Positions 19,711 to 29,165 of a stretch of 64,000 bases of DNA are shown here, piece by piece. Within the stretch, counting starts at the first letter, position 1, and every line of letters starts with the position of its first letter. Source of the DNA: Medakamo hakoo. Lineage: Eukaryota > Chlorophyta > Trebouxiophyceae > Coccomyxaceae. A program made the translations under genes and the position numbers. Location of the stretch: contig CP089462.1 in NCBI GenBank assembly GCA_026636295.1, positions 1,054,001 to 1,118,000 of the forward strand, in the 5' to 3' direction. The notes beneath the pieces were generated by a model. That model ran no database searches. It had not been told where the DNA came from and worked only from the letters and a program-made list of their open reading frames with translations.

Positions 19711-20646
19711 CTACTCCGCCGCCAGCAGAGGGCGGCGTTCCCTGGTGGCGGAGGTCGTCGGACCAGCCTCCCCATCCCCGCTGCCGCGCCTCCTCCGCCC
19801 GCCGCCCGCGTTCCGCCGCGTCAGCACGGACGCCTGGATCAAAATGCACACATCCAGTGTGACCGTGCCCAGGGAGCCCGCCAACCAGGGCGCCGCCGCC
19901 AGCAGAGCTTCCCTGCTGCGCGCCCGCGCCAGGATCGAGCCTCCATACAACACGTTTGCGCACACGGCCGTGCAAAACATGGACGTGCTCAGCCCCGCCG
20001 CACTGCCTCGCGCCGCGTTTTTGGCCAGTTGGGCGATGCGGGAGGACAGGTAGAAGGCGGCGGAGACCCAGGCAATGAGCGGGCCCGCGACGGGCGGGGG
20101 GGTTGGGGATGGTGGAGAGGTGGACGGGACCGCCGCTGCGCGCCGGCCCACAGGTGGAGGCGGCGGCAGTGGTGGAGGCGTGCCGGCCGCGGCGGCAGAC
20201 TGCACCACACCCGCCGCGGCCAGCGCCGCCGCGCTCACCTGCCGCCGCGGCACGTACGCCCGCTGCCGCCGCACGCTCCCACCCCGCCCACTGCTCAGCG
20301 CGCCGTACACGACGTACTGCAGGATCAGCACGCAGTCGGCGGCGATGAAGTAGGCGGCCGTGGCCGTCTGCGTGCGCAGCGCGCCCCCCGTGTCGGCCGC
20401 CAGCAGGCACCCTATCAGGTTGCACGTGTCGCCGGCCAGCCACTCCGCCAGGAACGCCGGGGACAGCGCGGCCGCGGACCGCGTGCGCGCGTTTTCCAGG
20501 ACCTGGGGCGCTTGGGCGCCCATCCAGGCCAGGATGGACAGCAGGCCCGCCGCCAGCCCCGCCGCGTCGCGCGCGTCGTACACGCACTCGCCCGTCCAAC
20601 GGTACGGGGCAGGCCACGCGCCCGGGCCGCACTGGGCGGGCGGCAT
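19711..20646 (-). CDS. PQ-loop repeat membrane protein (lysosomal/vacuolar amino acid transporter type)
   Basis: A single exon of 311 aa. Two PQ-loop halves are visible, in the arrangement of PQLC2/Ypq1 cationic amino acid exporters. The first half has MGAQAPQVLENARTRSAA, LSPAFLAEWLAGDTCNLIGC and TATAAYFIAADCVLILQYVVYG. The second half has YLSSRIAQLAKNAARGSAAG and LSTSMFCTAVCANVLYGGSI. A Pro-rich variable loop sits between. In the second half the usual Pro-Gln pair is Ala-Gln. A short basic tail ends with RRPLLAAE, where an acidic dileucine-like sorting signal (RPLL) can be suspected. ATG 20646 is well placed before the first helix. Confidence 0.82.
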   Translation of the reverse strand: MPPAQCGPGAWPAPYRWTGECVYDARDAAGLAAGLLSILAWMGAQAPQVLENARTRSAAALSPAFLAEWLAGDTCNLIGCLLAADTGGALRTQTATAAYFIAADCVLILQYVVYGALSSGRGGSVRRQRAYVPRRQVSAAALAAAGVVQSAAAAGTPPPLPPPPPVGRRAAAVPSTSPPSPTPPPVAGPLIAWVSAAFYLSSRIAQLAKNAARGSAAGLSTSMFCTAVCANVLYGGSILARARSREALLAAAPWLAGSLGTVTLDVCILIQASVLTRRNAGGGRRRRGSGDGEAGPTTSATRERRPLLAAE

Positions 20647-21052
20647 GCAGAGTGTTGTGCGAGAGCACTAGATACAGAAAAAAGGAAGGCAGCGCTGCGC
20701 TCTCGTGTTTTCGTTCCGCCGCCTTTCAACGCTCTGATGGCATGGAGAGGGGGGGGGGGGGGCGTGGTCGGGGACGGAGCGAGCGCGAGCACGACGGCGG
20801 CCGCGCAGCAAAAAAAGACGGCCAGCACAGCGCGGCGCCGTCAGTGTCGTCGTGCGCGCCTCGCACACAGGAACCTGTTGATGCGTGCGCTTCCGGGAAG
20901 CCAGGTCAAACGGGTCGAAAGGGCGCGCACACACGGCGGCAGCGGACGCTCTTATCTATCCGCGGTCGCGAAAGAAATTGTGAGCGGCGCCGTTGCGCCA
21001 CTTCAATCCCATCTCTTTCCCCATTCCCTTTTCATCGAACAGGAGAAAAACG
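20647..21052. promoter_or_regulatory. Intergenic / bidirectional promoter region, PQ-loop gene and VTE1
   Basis: 406 bp between divergent starts, the longest such gap in the window. It holds a G-run of about 14 near 20749-20762 and a pyrimidine-rich stretch just upstream of VTE1. No ORF with family similarity and no RNA gene were seen. Confidence 0.45.
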
Positions 21053-22540
21053 ATGCCCGCCCACCCACGGGCCCCCGTTCCTGCCCGCGGCATGCACACG
21101 GCGAGGGCGGGACGCCCTGTACACGGATTTTCAGCCTCCTTGGCCCGCTCCTCCGCCCACGGTCGCGGCCGGACGGCGACAACAACACTCGCGCCCCCGC
21201 CACGCGCGTCGCCGCCCGACCACCACCCGTTCCTGTCCGACCCGGCCACTCTGAGCGCCGCCGACGCCGCCGCCGCCGCCTGCCGCACCCCGCACGCCGG
21301 CTACCACTTTGACGGCACGCCCCGCCGCTTCTTCGAGGGGTGGTACTGGAAAGTCGACCTGCCGGGCGGCCCCCCAGGCGATGCGTTTGCGCTGATTTAT
21401 GCGATCGAGGACCCGGGCGCGGCGGCCTCGCCCGCCGCGCGCGCCCTGGCGGGGCCCGGCGCCTCCCCCGCCGTCTCGGCCCAGGTCATGGGCCCGCGCG
21501 ACGGCTACCTGTGCCACTACTCCACCGACGTCGGGTCGGCCTGGGCCGACCCCGGCAGTCTGAGCCTGGGCGCGGCCTTTGCGCCCGCCCCGGGCGCGGC
21601 CGGGCGGCCGCCGCGGGCCGTCCTGCGCGACCCGGACGCCTTCACCTCGTCCATCGCCCTGGGCTTTGAAGCCAGCCCGACCTGGCACCAGGGCCGGCTC
21701 ACGCCCGCGGAACGCGGCACGGCCGGCGTGCTGCGGTCGACCGTGCAGTCGGCGGCCTGGGCGTTTGGCATCACGCCCACCTCCGGCTGGGGCGACGCGC
21801 CGCCCGCCGCCCAACGCGCGACGGCGGGGTGGCTGGCCGCCCTCCCCGTCTTCGAACCGCACTGGCAGGTGTGCATGGCGCGCGGCACCGCCACCGGCTG
21901 GTTTGAGTGGGGCGGGGAACGGTTCGAGTTCGTGGACGCGCCTGCGTACGCGGAAAAGAACTGGGGCGGCGGCTTCCCCTCCCGGTGGTGGTGGGTGCAG
22001 TGCGAGGCGTGGGAGGGCGGGCGCGACGCCGCCCTCACGGCGGTGGGGGCGCGCCGCAAGCTGCCGACGCCGCCGGGGCTGCCGCCGCAGTGGGAGGACG
22101 TGGGCATGGTCGGCCTGCACGTGGACGGCCGCTTTTTTGAGCTGGTCCCCTGGGCGGGCGACGTGAGCTGGGACGTCGACCCGTGGGGCCGGTGGAGGTG
22201 CGTGGCGGAGACGGGCACGCACGCCGTCGAGGTGGAGGCGGGCTGCGACGCCGACGGCACGCCCCTGCGCGCGCCGACGGCCGACCGCGGCCTGGCCGTG
22301 CTGTGCCGGGACTCGTTCGCCGGGCGCCTGACCGTGCGCCTGTACGAGAAGCGGGCGGGCGGGGGGCGGGCCCTGGTGGCGGAGCTGGCGTCCGACCGGG
22401 CGGCCGTGGAGGTGGGCGGCGGGCCCTGGAGCCGGCCGTGGGCGGCGACCGCCCGGATGCGGGAGCCCTTCCGGTCGTTGGTGCGGGCGCGCGTCGACCC
22501 GGCCAAGTGGCCGGCCCGGCTGCGCCCGCCAGGGCTGTGA
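21053..22540 (+). CDS. VTE1: Tocopherol cyclase, plastid
   Basis: A single exon of 495 aa. VTE1 closes the chromanol ring in vitamin E (tocopherol) synthesis in plastoglobules. The N-terminal roughly 50 residues are basic, Ala/Ser/Thr-rich and fit a transit peptide. TPHAGYHFDGTPRRFFEGWYWKV is the family signature, split here as HAGYHFDG and RRFFEGWYWKV. VFEPHWQVCMARG, the AYAEKNWGGGFPSRWWWVQC region and the tryptophan-rich core are typical. Length agrees with plant homologues of about 490 residues. An alternative in-frame Met lies 13 codons downstream (MHTARAG). No intron is needed. Confidence 0.95.
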   Translation: MPAHPRAPVPARGMHTARAGRPVHGFSASLARSSAHGRGRTATTTLAPPPRASPPDHHPFLSDPATLSAADAAAAACRTPHAGYHFDGTPRRFFEGWYWKVDLPGGPPGDAFALIYAIEDPGAAASPAARALAGPGASPAVSAQVMGPRDGYLCHYSTDVGSAWADPGSLSLGAAFAPAPGAAGRPPRAVLRDPDAFTSSIALGFEASPTWHQGRLTPAERGTAGVLRSTVQSAAWAFGITPTSGWGDAPPAAQRATAGWLAALPVFEPHWQVCMARGTATGWFEWGGERFEFVDAPAYAEKNWGGGFPSRWWWVQCEAWEGGRDAALTAVGARRKLPTPPGLPPQWEDVGMVGLHVDGRFFELVPWAGDVSWDVDPWGRWRCVAETGTHAVEVEAGCDADGTPLRAPTADRGLAVLCRDSFAGRLTVRLYEKRAGGGRALVAELASDRAAVEVGGGPWSRPWAATARMREPFRSLVRARVDPAKWPARLRPPGL

Positions 22541-22643
22541 CGAGCCAGCCAGGGGCCGTGTGAGTCAGAGAGTCATTTTGTTGCTCGGGTTTTGCACACC
22601 GCCCTGCACACACACACACAAGCATACACACACGCCCCCCCCC

Positions 22644-24596
22644 TCACCCGCTCATCGCGAAGGTGAAGAGCCGGGCCTCGCGCGGCCCGACCGCGCGCCC
22701 GCCCACCCCGCCCACACACCCTTCCACCTCCACCGAAATGTCGACAGACCGGTGTTCAGCCCCGCGCGCCATGGACACGCGGCCGCGCAGGTGCGTGGGC
22801 AGGCTGCTGGACGCGTCCAAGCCCAGGACGATGGGCGCGTCGAGCTCGAGCAGCGCTTGGTGCCAGTGCGTCTGCGGCGCGGATGGAGAGGTGGACAGCA
22901 CCTGCGGCGCGTCGGGGCAGGCGCGGGCTGTGAAGCCGACGTCAAACCACAGGGCCACGGCCGCGACGGTGACGGAGGTGTGCGTCGTCGTCGCGTCCGG
23001 CTCGTCCTCGTCGCTCGACGGCGGCGGCGGGGCCACCGCCTCTACGCAAAAGTCCGCCGAAAACTCGGCGTCCCCCTTTGCCGCAGTCAGCAGGTCCAGC
23101 TCCAACACGGTCGCCGGCGCCGTCACCACGTGGCACGGGCGGATGGGCAGGACCGCGCCGACGCCCTTGCGTTCCGCTTTCACCGCTTCTGCCGCGGGCG
23201 ACAGGTCCAGGCCGTGGACGGACGACCAAAAGGCCAGGTCGGCCGCGCCCGGGGACACGCCCGCGACAAACACGCTTGCGGCGTCGGGCAGCAGCACGCC
23301 GCCCGGCTTCAGCCACGCGTCCCGGGCGGCGATGACGGAGTCCAGCATGCACTCGAAGAACAGGGCGTACCCCATCCACTCGGACACCAGGACGTCCACG
23401 ACTTTGCCGGAGGCGGACGCCGGGGCGGGGGCGGAGGTCGGGAGCGGCAGCGGCCCGCCGGCCACCAACTCCTCCACCGTCGACTGCACGATCCGCACGG
23501 GCCCGGCCTCCCCTCCGCCGTAGCCGTTCTTCTCCGCGATTCGGGCCGCCAGGGCAGCCATGGGCGCGGCGCCCTCCACGCCCACGACAGCGGCCGCGCC
23601 GCCGCGGGCCGCGAAAAGGGACAGGACGCCCGTGCCACACCCGACGTCGAGCACGACGGCGCCCCGCACCCTGGACGGGTTGCACTCCAGCGCCGCCCGG
23701 TACGTCGCCGTGCGCGCCTCGTCGCCCAGCATGGTGCGGTGGATGCCCAGGCCGGCGTACCCGCCAAAGTACCCCCTGTCGACGGCGGCCGTGTTTTTCA
23801 GGGCGTCGGCGTGCGGGGTGGCTTGGTCTCCTGCGGGCGGCGGCGGGGGCGGCACGACGACGGCAGCCGCCCTCTTTGCCGGGAGCGCGTCCTCGTCCTC
23901 GCCGCCAGCCCAGCCCGCATCCTCCAGTGCCGCCCGCACTTCTGCGGGCAGGGCCGCCGCGGCTTCGGGCGGTAATGAAACAGCGGCCAAGGCGGCGAGG
24001 GCCGAGCGCAGGGCGGCCGCTTCTGCCTGGGCAGACGCCAGAGCATCGCTTGCGTCGGCTTCAGCAGCGGCGGACGGGCCGGCGCTGTCTCCCTCTTCAT
24101 CATCGCTGTACTCGTAAAACAGCAAGGCGTCGCCCTCCAGGGTGGGACGCAGGAAGGCGACGTCGGCCCACGGCCGGTCGGTCGACCGCCCACCACCGCC
24201 GCCTGCCTGCGCAGTGACAGCTGCCTCCACGGCCGGCCGGGGATCCCGGCCCGCCGCCACTTCGGCCCGCACCCAGTTGATGAGCTGGAACGTGCCGAAA
24301 TCGTCTAGGGACAGGGCACGGCGCAGGGACCGCAGGTCAAAGGCGTGCGCGGACGCGTCGTGGGCGAGCGCGGCCGACGCGGACGGCAAGGTCAACGGTT
24401 CGAAGAGCGAGCGCGCGGCGTCGTCCTCAGCCGGGGCGTCGTCGCCGTCATCAGCCTCTTCACACCAGTCGTCCCAATCCCGCTCGTCGTCGGATGGTGC
24501 GGCGGAAGAGGAGGAGGCCGATGTTGCGGAGGCGTCGCGGGCGTGCAATGCGACGGCGGCCGACGACGACGGCTGAGACGGTGCGTCGGTCGTCAT
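22644..24596 (-). CDS. PRMT3: Protein arginine N-methyltransferase 3 (PRMT3)
   Basis: A single exon of 650 aa. PRMT3 dimethylates arginines, classically on ribosomal protein uS5. The acidic N-terminus with DWDDWCEE matches PRMT3, and DDFGTFQLINWVRAEVAAG matches the segment after its zinc finger. The finger itself is degenerate: SLFE replaces CLFC, while two histidines remain. The methyltransferase core runs from about residue 285: GYFGGYAGLGIHRTML, VVLDVGCGTGVLSLFAARGG (motif I) and the double-E loop VSEWMGYALFFECML (near 402-411). The later DVGF and THWHQALLEL segments complete the beta barrel. A coiled-coil-like Ala/Glu stretch precedes the catalytic core. It is divergent from SEC10. Confidence 0.92.
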   Translation of the reverse strand: MTTDAPSQPSSSAAVALHARDASATSASSSSAAPSDDERDWDDWCEEADDGDDAPAEDDAARSLFEPLTLPSASAALAHDASAHAFDLRSLRRALSLDDFGTFQLINWVRAEVAAGRDPRPAVEAAVTAQAGGGGGRSTDRPWADVAFLRPTLEGDALLFYEYSDDEEGDSAGPSAAAEADASDALASAQAEAAALRSALAALAAVSLPPEAAAALPAEVRAALEDAGWAGGEDEDALPAKRAAAVVVPPPPPPAGDQATPHADALKNTAAVDRGYFGGYAGLGIHRTMLGDEARTATYRAALECNPSRVRGAVVLDVGCGTGVLSLFAARGGAAAVVGVEGAAPMAALAARIAEKNGYGGGEAGPVRIVQSTVEELVAGGPLPLPTSAPAPASASGKVVDVLVSEWMGYALFFECMLDSVIAARDAWLKPGGVLLPDAASVFVAGVSPGAADLAFWSSVHGLDLSPAAEAVKAERKGVGAVLPIRPCHVVTAPATVLELDLLTAAKGDAEFSADFCVEAVAPPPPSSDEDEPDATTTHTSVTVAAVALWFDVGFTARACPDAPQVLSTSPSAPQTHWHQALLELDAPIVLGLDASSSLPTHLRGRVSMARGAEHRSVDISVEVEGCVGGVGGRAVGPREARLFTFAMSG

Positions 24597-24844
24597 TCTC
24601 TTTTTTGCGGAGCGGCGTGCGGTGGAGCCAGGACTTTTTGCAGCGCGATGAAGGGTCACGATGCACGTGCGTCTGGCTGCTCGGACGGATAGAAGACGCG
24701 GGCCGCTGCGCGTGTGGGCTGTTGCTCCAAAACCCGGGCGTACTAGGAGAATGTAAACAAAGACTGTGAGAAACACGTGCCGGCGCTCCCGTGAAAACAC
24801 TTCCGTTTTTCTTCCACTGCGGGGACTCCCCCTTCCAACCACCC
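24597..24844. promoter_or_regulatory. Bidirectional promoter, PRMT3 / SEC10, with two CACGTG sites
   Basis: 248 bp between divergent starts. Two CACGTG palindromes (G-box core) occur at 24664-24669 and 24774-24779. The stretch is less GC-rich than its surroundings. Use by a bHLH or bZIP factor is inferred only from the motif. Confidence 0.5.
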
Positions 24845-27800
24845 ATGGACGTGGACGTGGAAGGCTTCTTGGATGGGTCCTTAACCCCGGCCGCCCTGGT
24901 GGCGCGCCTCGTCGAGGCAGGGCTGGAAGCGGCCGCGGAGCGGGCGAGCAACAAGGCAGGAGGGAAGCAGGCCGCGCCCGGAGGTCCAGCTGCCACGCCT
25001 GTCGTCGTCGGCCCGTCCCCGTCACCGGCGGACGCGGTGGAGTGCGTGCTGGCCGAGTTTGACAGGTGCGTTCGCATAGTCGAAACGCAAACGCGCAGTT
25101 TTTGGCGTCGCATCTTTTTTTCTTCTCGCGCGCTCCTCTCCCCCCCCTCTTCCTCACGCCTACCTTCAACCCACAACAGAGCCGCCACCGCCCTGGCTCG
25201 CCTGCGCGCCGACGTCGCCCTGCTAGCCTCCCGCACGCACTCCGACGCGGCGGAGGAGGGCGCGGCGCTGGGCGTGGCGGTGGAGGTGCACGAGGCCGGC
25301 GCCGCGGCCGCGCGGCGCGGGTTTGCGGGCCTCACGGCCAAGGCCGAGGCGGCGGCCCGGGCGTCGGCCCGGGTGGGTGGACGCCTGGCCGCGGCGGAGC
25401 GGGCACGCGCCCGCGCTGCAGACGCCCGGGCGGTGGTGCGCCTGCTGGCGGCCCTGGCGGACGGCGTCGCGCCCGAAGCGGCGCTGCCGCCGCACCTGGC
25501 CGCGGCCGTGGCGGGTGGGGGGGGCGGGGGCGGGGGCGACGCCGACGCCGACGGGTCGGCCCTCACCGCCGCGGCTGGCCTGGCCCGGCGTGCCCTCGAA
25601 GCCGGTCAGGACGCCCTCCAGTCCGCGGAAGAAGCCGCGGCTGCAGCGCCCGGCCCCTCTGGCGGCCCGCCCCCGCCGTCCCTGCGCCGGCTCGGCCGTG
25701 CCGTCGCTGGCGCAGACGCCCTCGTCTCCCGCCTGGCCGGCGCGGCGGTCGCCCGGTTTGACGCGGCCGCGGCGGCGGGCGATGTAGGCGCCATGGCGGC
25801 GGCTGTGCGGGTGGCGGGTGCGATCGCCGCGTCGTCGCCGTCGGCGGCGGCGCCGGCCGCGCCCCCCACCGCGGCCGGTGGTGGGGGGGGGGCGGGCGGG
25901 CACCCGCCATCTGCCTGCGCCACGACCTCCGCGTCCGCGCTGGCGTCCCGCTACATTGCCGGCCTGCCCTGCTTCCTGGATGCGGCGTCCGCGTTCGGCC
26001 ACAGCAGCCCGGCGGCGGGAGGCGGCGGCGGCGGCGGCGCGGCGGCAGCTCTCGCCGCCCTGGGCGCGACGTGCGATGCGGGCGCGGCCGCGTTCACGGC
26101 CGCCGCCCCCACCCTCGTCCGCGTCTTTGTGGCCGACCCTGCGCCTGCCTTGGCAGCGTTGGCGACGCGCCTGTTTGAGCAGATGGTGCGGGCGGGCCTG
26201 GAACGCGTGCCGGCGGGCGTGGACGGCGGGGGCGGGGTGTGGGCGGACGGCGGGGGGCCACCCGCGCCCGCCCTCAGCCCGCCGCCGCGCCCGCCGCCGG
26301 AGCGGGTCGCCGCCGCCCGTGACGCGGCCCGGGCCGCAGCAGACGCGGCGCGCCGGGTGCGTGGCTTCGCAGCGGCGGTGGATGAAGCCGCGACGGCGGC
26401 GCTGGCGGGCGTGCGGGGGGGTGGGGGCGGCAGCGGTGGGGCGGGCGGCGAGGACGAGGACGCCGGCCCGCCGCTCCCCCCGCGCACGCCGCCCCCGCCG
26501 TGCGCCGCCGACTTGGCTGAAGGCATCCTGGCGGACACCCTGCCGGACCAGGCTGCGTTGGAGGCCAGCTGGCTGCGCCTGCGCTTTGCGGCCGAGGCGG
26601 CGGACTGGGTGGGCCAAGGCGGGCCGACCGCACCCACCGCCGCTGGTCCCCTCCTGCCGCCGCCGCCCGTGCCGGCCGTCCTGGCCTGGCACGCCGAAGC
26701 GGCGGAACGGGTGCTGGGCTCGGCGGGCACGGGGCGGGGCGGGGCGGCCGGCGCGGTGGGCCTGGCCCGCCTGTTTGCGGGCGAGTGGGAGGGCGGGGCC
26801 GGGGGGGCCGGACGCGGCGGCGCCCCGCCCCCTCCGCCGTCCCTGCCCGCCCTGTCGGCTGTCCCCGCGGCCGCGGTCGCCCAGGTCGCCGCGCTGGCGG
26901 GCGCAGGGCTGGCGGCAGCTGTGGCGCGGGTCGGCGTGGCCGCGACGGCGGCGTTCCCACCCCTCGTCCCGCACGCGGCCGGCGCCGCCGGCCCTGCGCC
27001 CGCCCGCCCGCGGCCGGGCGCGCTCGCGGCCGCCGCGGCCGCCGCCGCCGACGCGGCCGCCACGCCCGTGCTGCGGGAGCTGGCCTCCGCCTCCGCTGCT
27101 TTGGCCTCCTTGGCCCGGCATTATGAAGCGTCCGTCGCGCCCGCCCTCGCGGCCGCGGCCCCGCCCGCCGCCGACGCGGGGGCCGGGTGCGTCGCTGCGC
27201 TCGCGGCCGCGCGGCGGGCGGCCGACGCGGCGGCCGGCAGAGCCCTGGCCGCGTCCCTCACGGCCGTCTTTTCCGTTGCGGGCCGGGCCCTGGACGCCTG
27301 GACGCCCGGCAGGCACGCGTACGCAGCGACCGAGGTGGACGACGCCGCGCTGGCGGGCCTGGGCGGCGACCCGTCGCCCGGCGTCGCGGCGGTGGCGGAG
27401 CTGGCGCGCGCGGTGCTCAGCCGCGCGTGCGGCGGCGGGTGCGGGCGGGGCGGGCCGCCCCGGCCGCCGCCCTCCCCCTCCCCGCCGCCCGCCGCCAGCC
27501 CGGACGAAGGCCGCGCCCCCGCGACGGGCTACCTGGCCTCACCCTCCAACGCCGCGGCCTTCGCCGCTGAAGTCGGCGCCCGGGCCGCGGCGTTGCTCCG
27601 CGCGCACGCGCGCGACCGCGGCGCGCCGTTTGGGGCCGGCGCCGGCGCGCTCGCCTGGAAGGCGGACTTGGCGGCGGTGGGCGACGCGCTGGAAGCCGGG
27701 GGCGGGCCGGCGGCGAGGGCGCCCCTGGCGCCCCTGGAAACCGCCGCCGCCCTGCTGATCGTGCCGGCGGCCGCCCTGCCCGGCCTGGTCGTGGGTGGCG

Positions 27801-27982
27801 GCGGCAGTGGGAGCGGCAGTGGCGGCCTGGGGCTGCCCTGGGCCGACGTCTGCGCCACGGTCGCCCTGCGCTCGGATTTCAAGTCTGCGGTGCTGCGGGG
27901 GCCTGGGGAGGAGGCGGCCGGCCTGGCAGCGGTGTTTGATGCGCGGGGTGGGGTGGAGGGCGTGCGGGGGTGGGTGGTGTGA
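24845..27982 (+). CDS. SEC10: Exocyst complex component SEC10 (EXOC5)
   Basis: Two exons, 24845-25065 and 25180-27982, phase 2, give 1007 aa. SEC10 is a rod-like subunit of the exocyst, which tethers secretory vesicles to the plasma membrane. The N-terminus (MDVDVEGFLDGSLTPAALVARL) and a helical segment with AARASARVGGRLAAAERARA resemble the family coiled coil. YIAGLPCFLDAASAF and FEQMVRAGLERV align with the middle. The C-terminus is most diagnostic: LAPLETAAALLIVPAAALPG followed by TVALRSDFKSAVLRG matches the conserved end of SEC10. Ala content is extreme, so identification rests on short motifs and overall order. The intron is a multiple of three without stops. COG subunits were considered but fit less well. 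Confidence 0.72.
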   Translation: MDVDVEGFLDGSLTPAALVARLVEAGLEAAAERASNKAGGKQAAPGGPAATPVVVGPSPSPADAVECVLAEFDRCVRIVETQTRSFWRRIFFSSRALLSPPSSSRLPSTHNRAATALARLRADVALLASRTHSDAAEEGAALGVAVEVHEAGAAAARRGFAGLTAKAEAAARASARVGGRLAAAERARARAADARAVVRLLAALADGVAPEAALPPHLAAAVAGGGGGGGGDADADGSALTAAAGLARRALEAGQDALQSAEEAAAAAPGPSGGPPPPSLRRLGRAVAGADALVSRLAGAAVARFDAAAAAGDVGAMAAAVRVAGAIAASSPSAAAPAAPPTAAGGGGGAGGHPPSACATTSASALASRYIAGLPCFLDAASAFGHSSPAAGGGGGGGAAAALAALGATCDAGAAAFTAAAPTLVRVFVADPAPALAALATRLFEQMVRAGLERVPAGVDGGGGVWADGGGPPAPALSPPPRPPPERVAAARDAARAAADAARRVRGFAAAVDEAATAALAGVRGGGGGSGGAGGEDEDAGPPLPPRTPPPPCAADLAEGILADTLPDQAALEASWLRLRFAAEAADWVGQGGPTAPTAAGPLLPPPPVPAVLAWHAEAAERVLGSAGTGRGGAAGAVGLARLFAGEWEGGAGGAGRGGAPPPPPSLPALSAVPAAAVAQVAALAGAGLAAAVARVGVAATAAFPPLVPHAAGAAGPAPARPRPGALAAAAAAAADAAATPVLRELASASAALASLARHYEASVAPALAAAAPPAADAGAGCVAALAAARRAADAAAGRALAASLTAVFSVAGRALDAWTPGRHAYAATEVDDAALAGLGGDPSPGVAAVAELARAVLSRACGGGCGRGGPPRPPPSPSPPPAASPDEGRAPATGYLASPSNAAAFAAEVGARAAALLRAHARDRGAPFGAGAGALAWKADLAAVGDALEAGGGPAARAPLAPLETAAALLIVPAAALPGLVVGGGGSGSGSGGLGLPWADVCATVALRSDFKSAVLRGPGEEAAGLAAVFDARGGVEGVRGWVV

Positions 27983-28343
27983 GGCGAATAATGAAAAGGG
28001 CACCAAGCATGGTTGGTGGTGGTGGGTAGCGCGTGCAGCACAAGCTTTTGAACGCGCGGGGAGAGCATCCCTGCCGCAGGCCCCCCGTTTCCTCGCGCCA
28101 TGCGGCCTCCACACTGGTCTACCGTGCAGGTGCGTACTGACGGGTATCTCACACCGGGTGGAAACGACGCGGAGCGTCGGACGGCTCGCATCGGAGCGTT
28201 TGAGCGCGGGCAGAGGCATGCGTCTTGCTTTGCTTGCGCGCGGCGGGGGCGCGCGCTCACACACGACGGGGCGCGCCACGCCCCTTCCCCGCCACCACGC
28301 TCACCCGGTCTCCGCTTCATGACCCTGACACCAGGACGGCACG
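27983..28343. other. Intergenic region, possibly holding a small first exon
   Basis: 361 bp after SEC10. A candidate first exon at 28100-28129 (MRPPHWSTVQ, followed by gtgcgt) could splice to an acceptor ending at 28334, which continues in frame through GAC GGC ACG into the next ORF. This is attractive but unsupported by homology. Otherwise the stretch shows no gene. Confidence 0.35.
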
Positions 28344-29165
28344 ATGGCCAGCGGGCGGGCGGGAGCGTCTGGGGATGAGCCGGCCTGGCCTGGCGTGCCA
28401 TCAAGCGGCGCGCTGGCTTCCCGCCCGGCCCTCCCCCTCGCCGCCGCCGCGCGCCACCACCACCCCTCCCCTGCCGCCCCTGCGGTCGTGGCCCTTGCGC
28501 CGCCTCCCCCTCGCCCGATGACCGGCCCCGGCATCCCGGGCCGCCGCCCGGGCGGCTCCCGCCGCGCGGGACGCCAAGTCCGCGAACGCGCTGCCGCCGC
28601 GGCGGCGGCCCAAGCCGCGGCCGCGGCCGCTGCCGCCGCGGCCGCGGCCCAGCTCGCCGCGAGCCGCGCCGCGGCCACCTGGCGCCCTCCTCCGCCGGCG
28701 CCGCCTCCGCACCCGGCACAGCAGCAGGCCGCCGCGCTGGCGGCGGCCGTCGCGGCGGCGGCGTCCTGGCGCGGCGCCGGCGCCCGCGGCCACGTGCCGC
28801 CCACGTGCTCGCCGCCGCCGCACTCATCCATCTGGGCAGTGGCCGACGGGGGCGGCGGCGGCGGCGGCACGGGCGTCTTCCTGCCCTCCTCGCCCGGCGC
28901 CAAGGCGCCGTGTGTGTGGGGTCCCAGCCCTCTCTCGCCCCGCGGCGTCCTGGAGGACCCCCTGGGCCCGTCCCTGCCGTCGTCGTCGGCGTCGTCTCCC
29001 CTGGGCGCGGTCGCGGCCGCGCGGCGCGCGCTGACGCCGCCGCCCCAGCCGCACGCGGCCTCCCACCACCACCACCGCCCGGCCCTGCCCGACCCGACGT
29101 GCAAGCCGCCCGTCGGACCGGCGCACGACCTGCTGGCGTCACTGCCTGCGGAGTGGTCGTACTGA
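28344..29165 (+). CDS. Conserved plant-type protein of unknown function (GTGVFLP / LPxEWxY motifs)
   Basis: A frame of 273 aa from ATG 28344. Most of it is low complexity (Ala, Pro, His runs). Two short motifs stand out: GTGVFLPSSPG at about residue 175 and the C-terminal LPAEWSY. Land-plant proteins of unknown function carry a GTGVFLPR box in the middle and end in LPxEWTY, so this may be an algal member of that group; this is from memory and should be treated as a hypothesis. No enzyme or binding motif is seen. An upstream exon at 28100-28129 could add 13 residues (MRPPHWSTVQDGT). It is convergent with the U2AF65-like gene. Confidence 0.6.
   Translation: MASGRAGASGDEPAWPGVPSSGALASRPALPLAAAARHHHPSPAAPAVVALAPPPPRPMTGPGIPGRRPGGSRRAGRQVRERAAAAAAAQAAAAAAAAAAAAQLAASRAAATWRPPPPAPPPHPAQQQAAALAAAVAAAASWRGAGARGHVPPTCSPPPHSSIWAVADGGGGGGGTGVFLPSSPGAKAPCVWGPSPLSPRGVLEDPLGPSLPSSSASSPLGAVAAARRALTPPPQPHAASHHHHRPALPDPTCKPPVGPAHDLLASLPAEWSY

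Noticed and set aside
24845-27982. Assignment as a COG complex subunit (COG7-like)
   Set aside because: The N-terminal start looked similar, but the C-terminal LETAAALLIVP and RSDFKS order fits SEC10 better.
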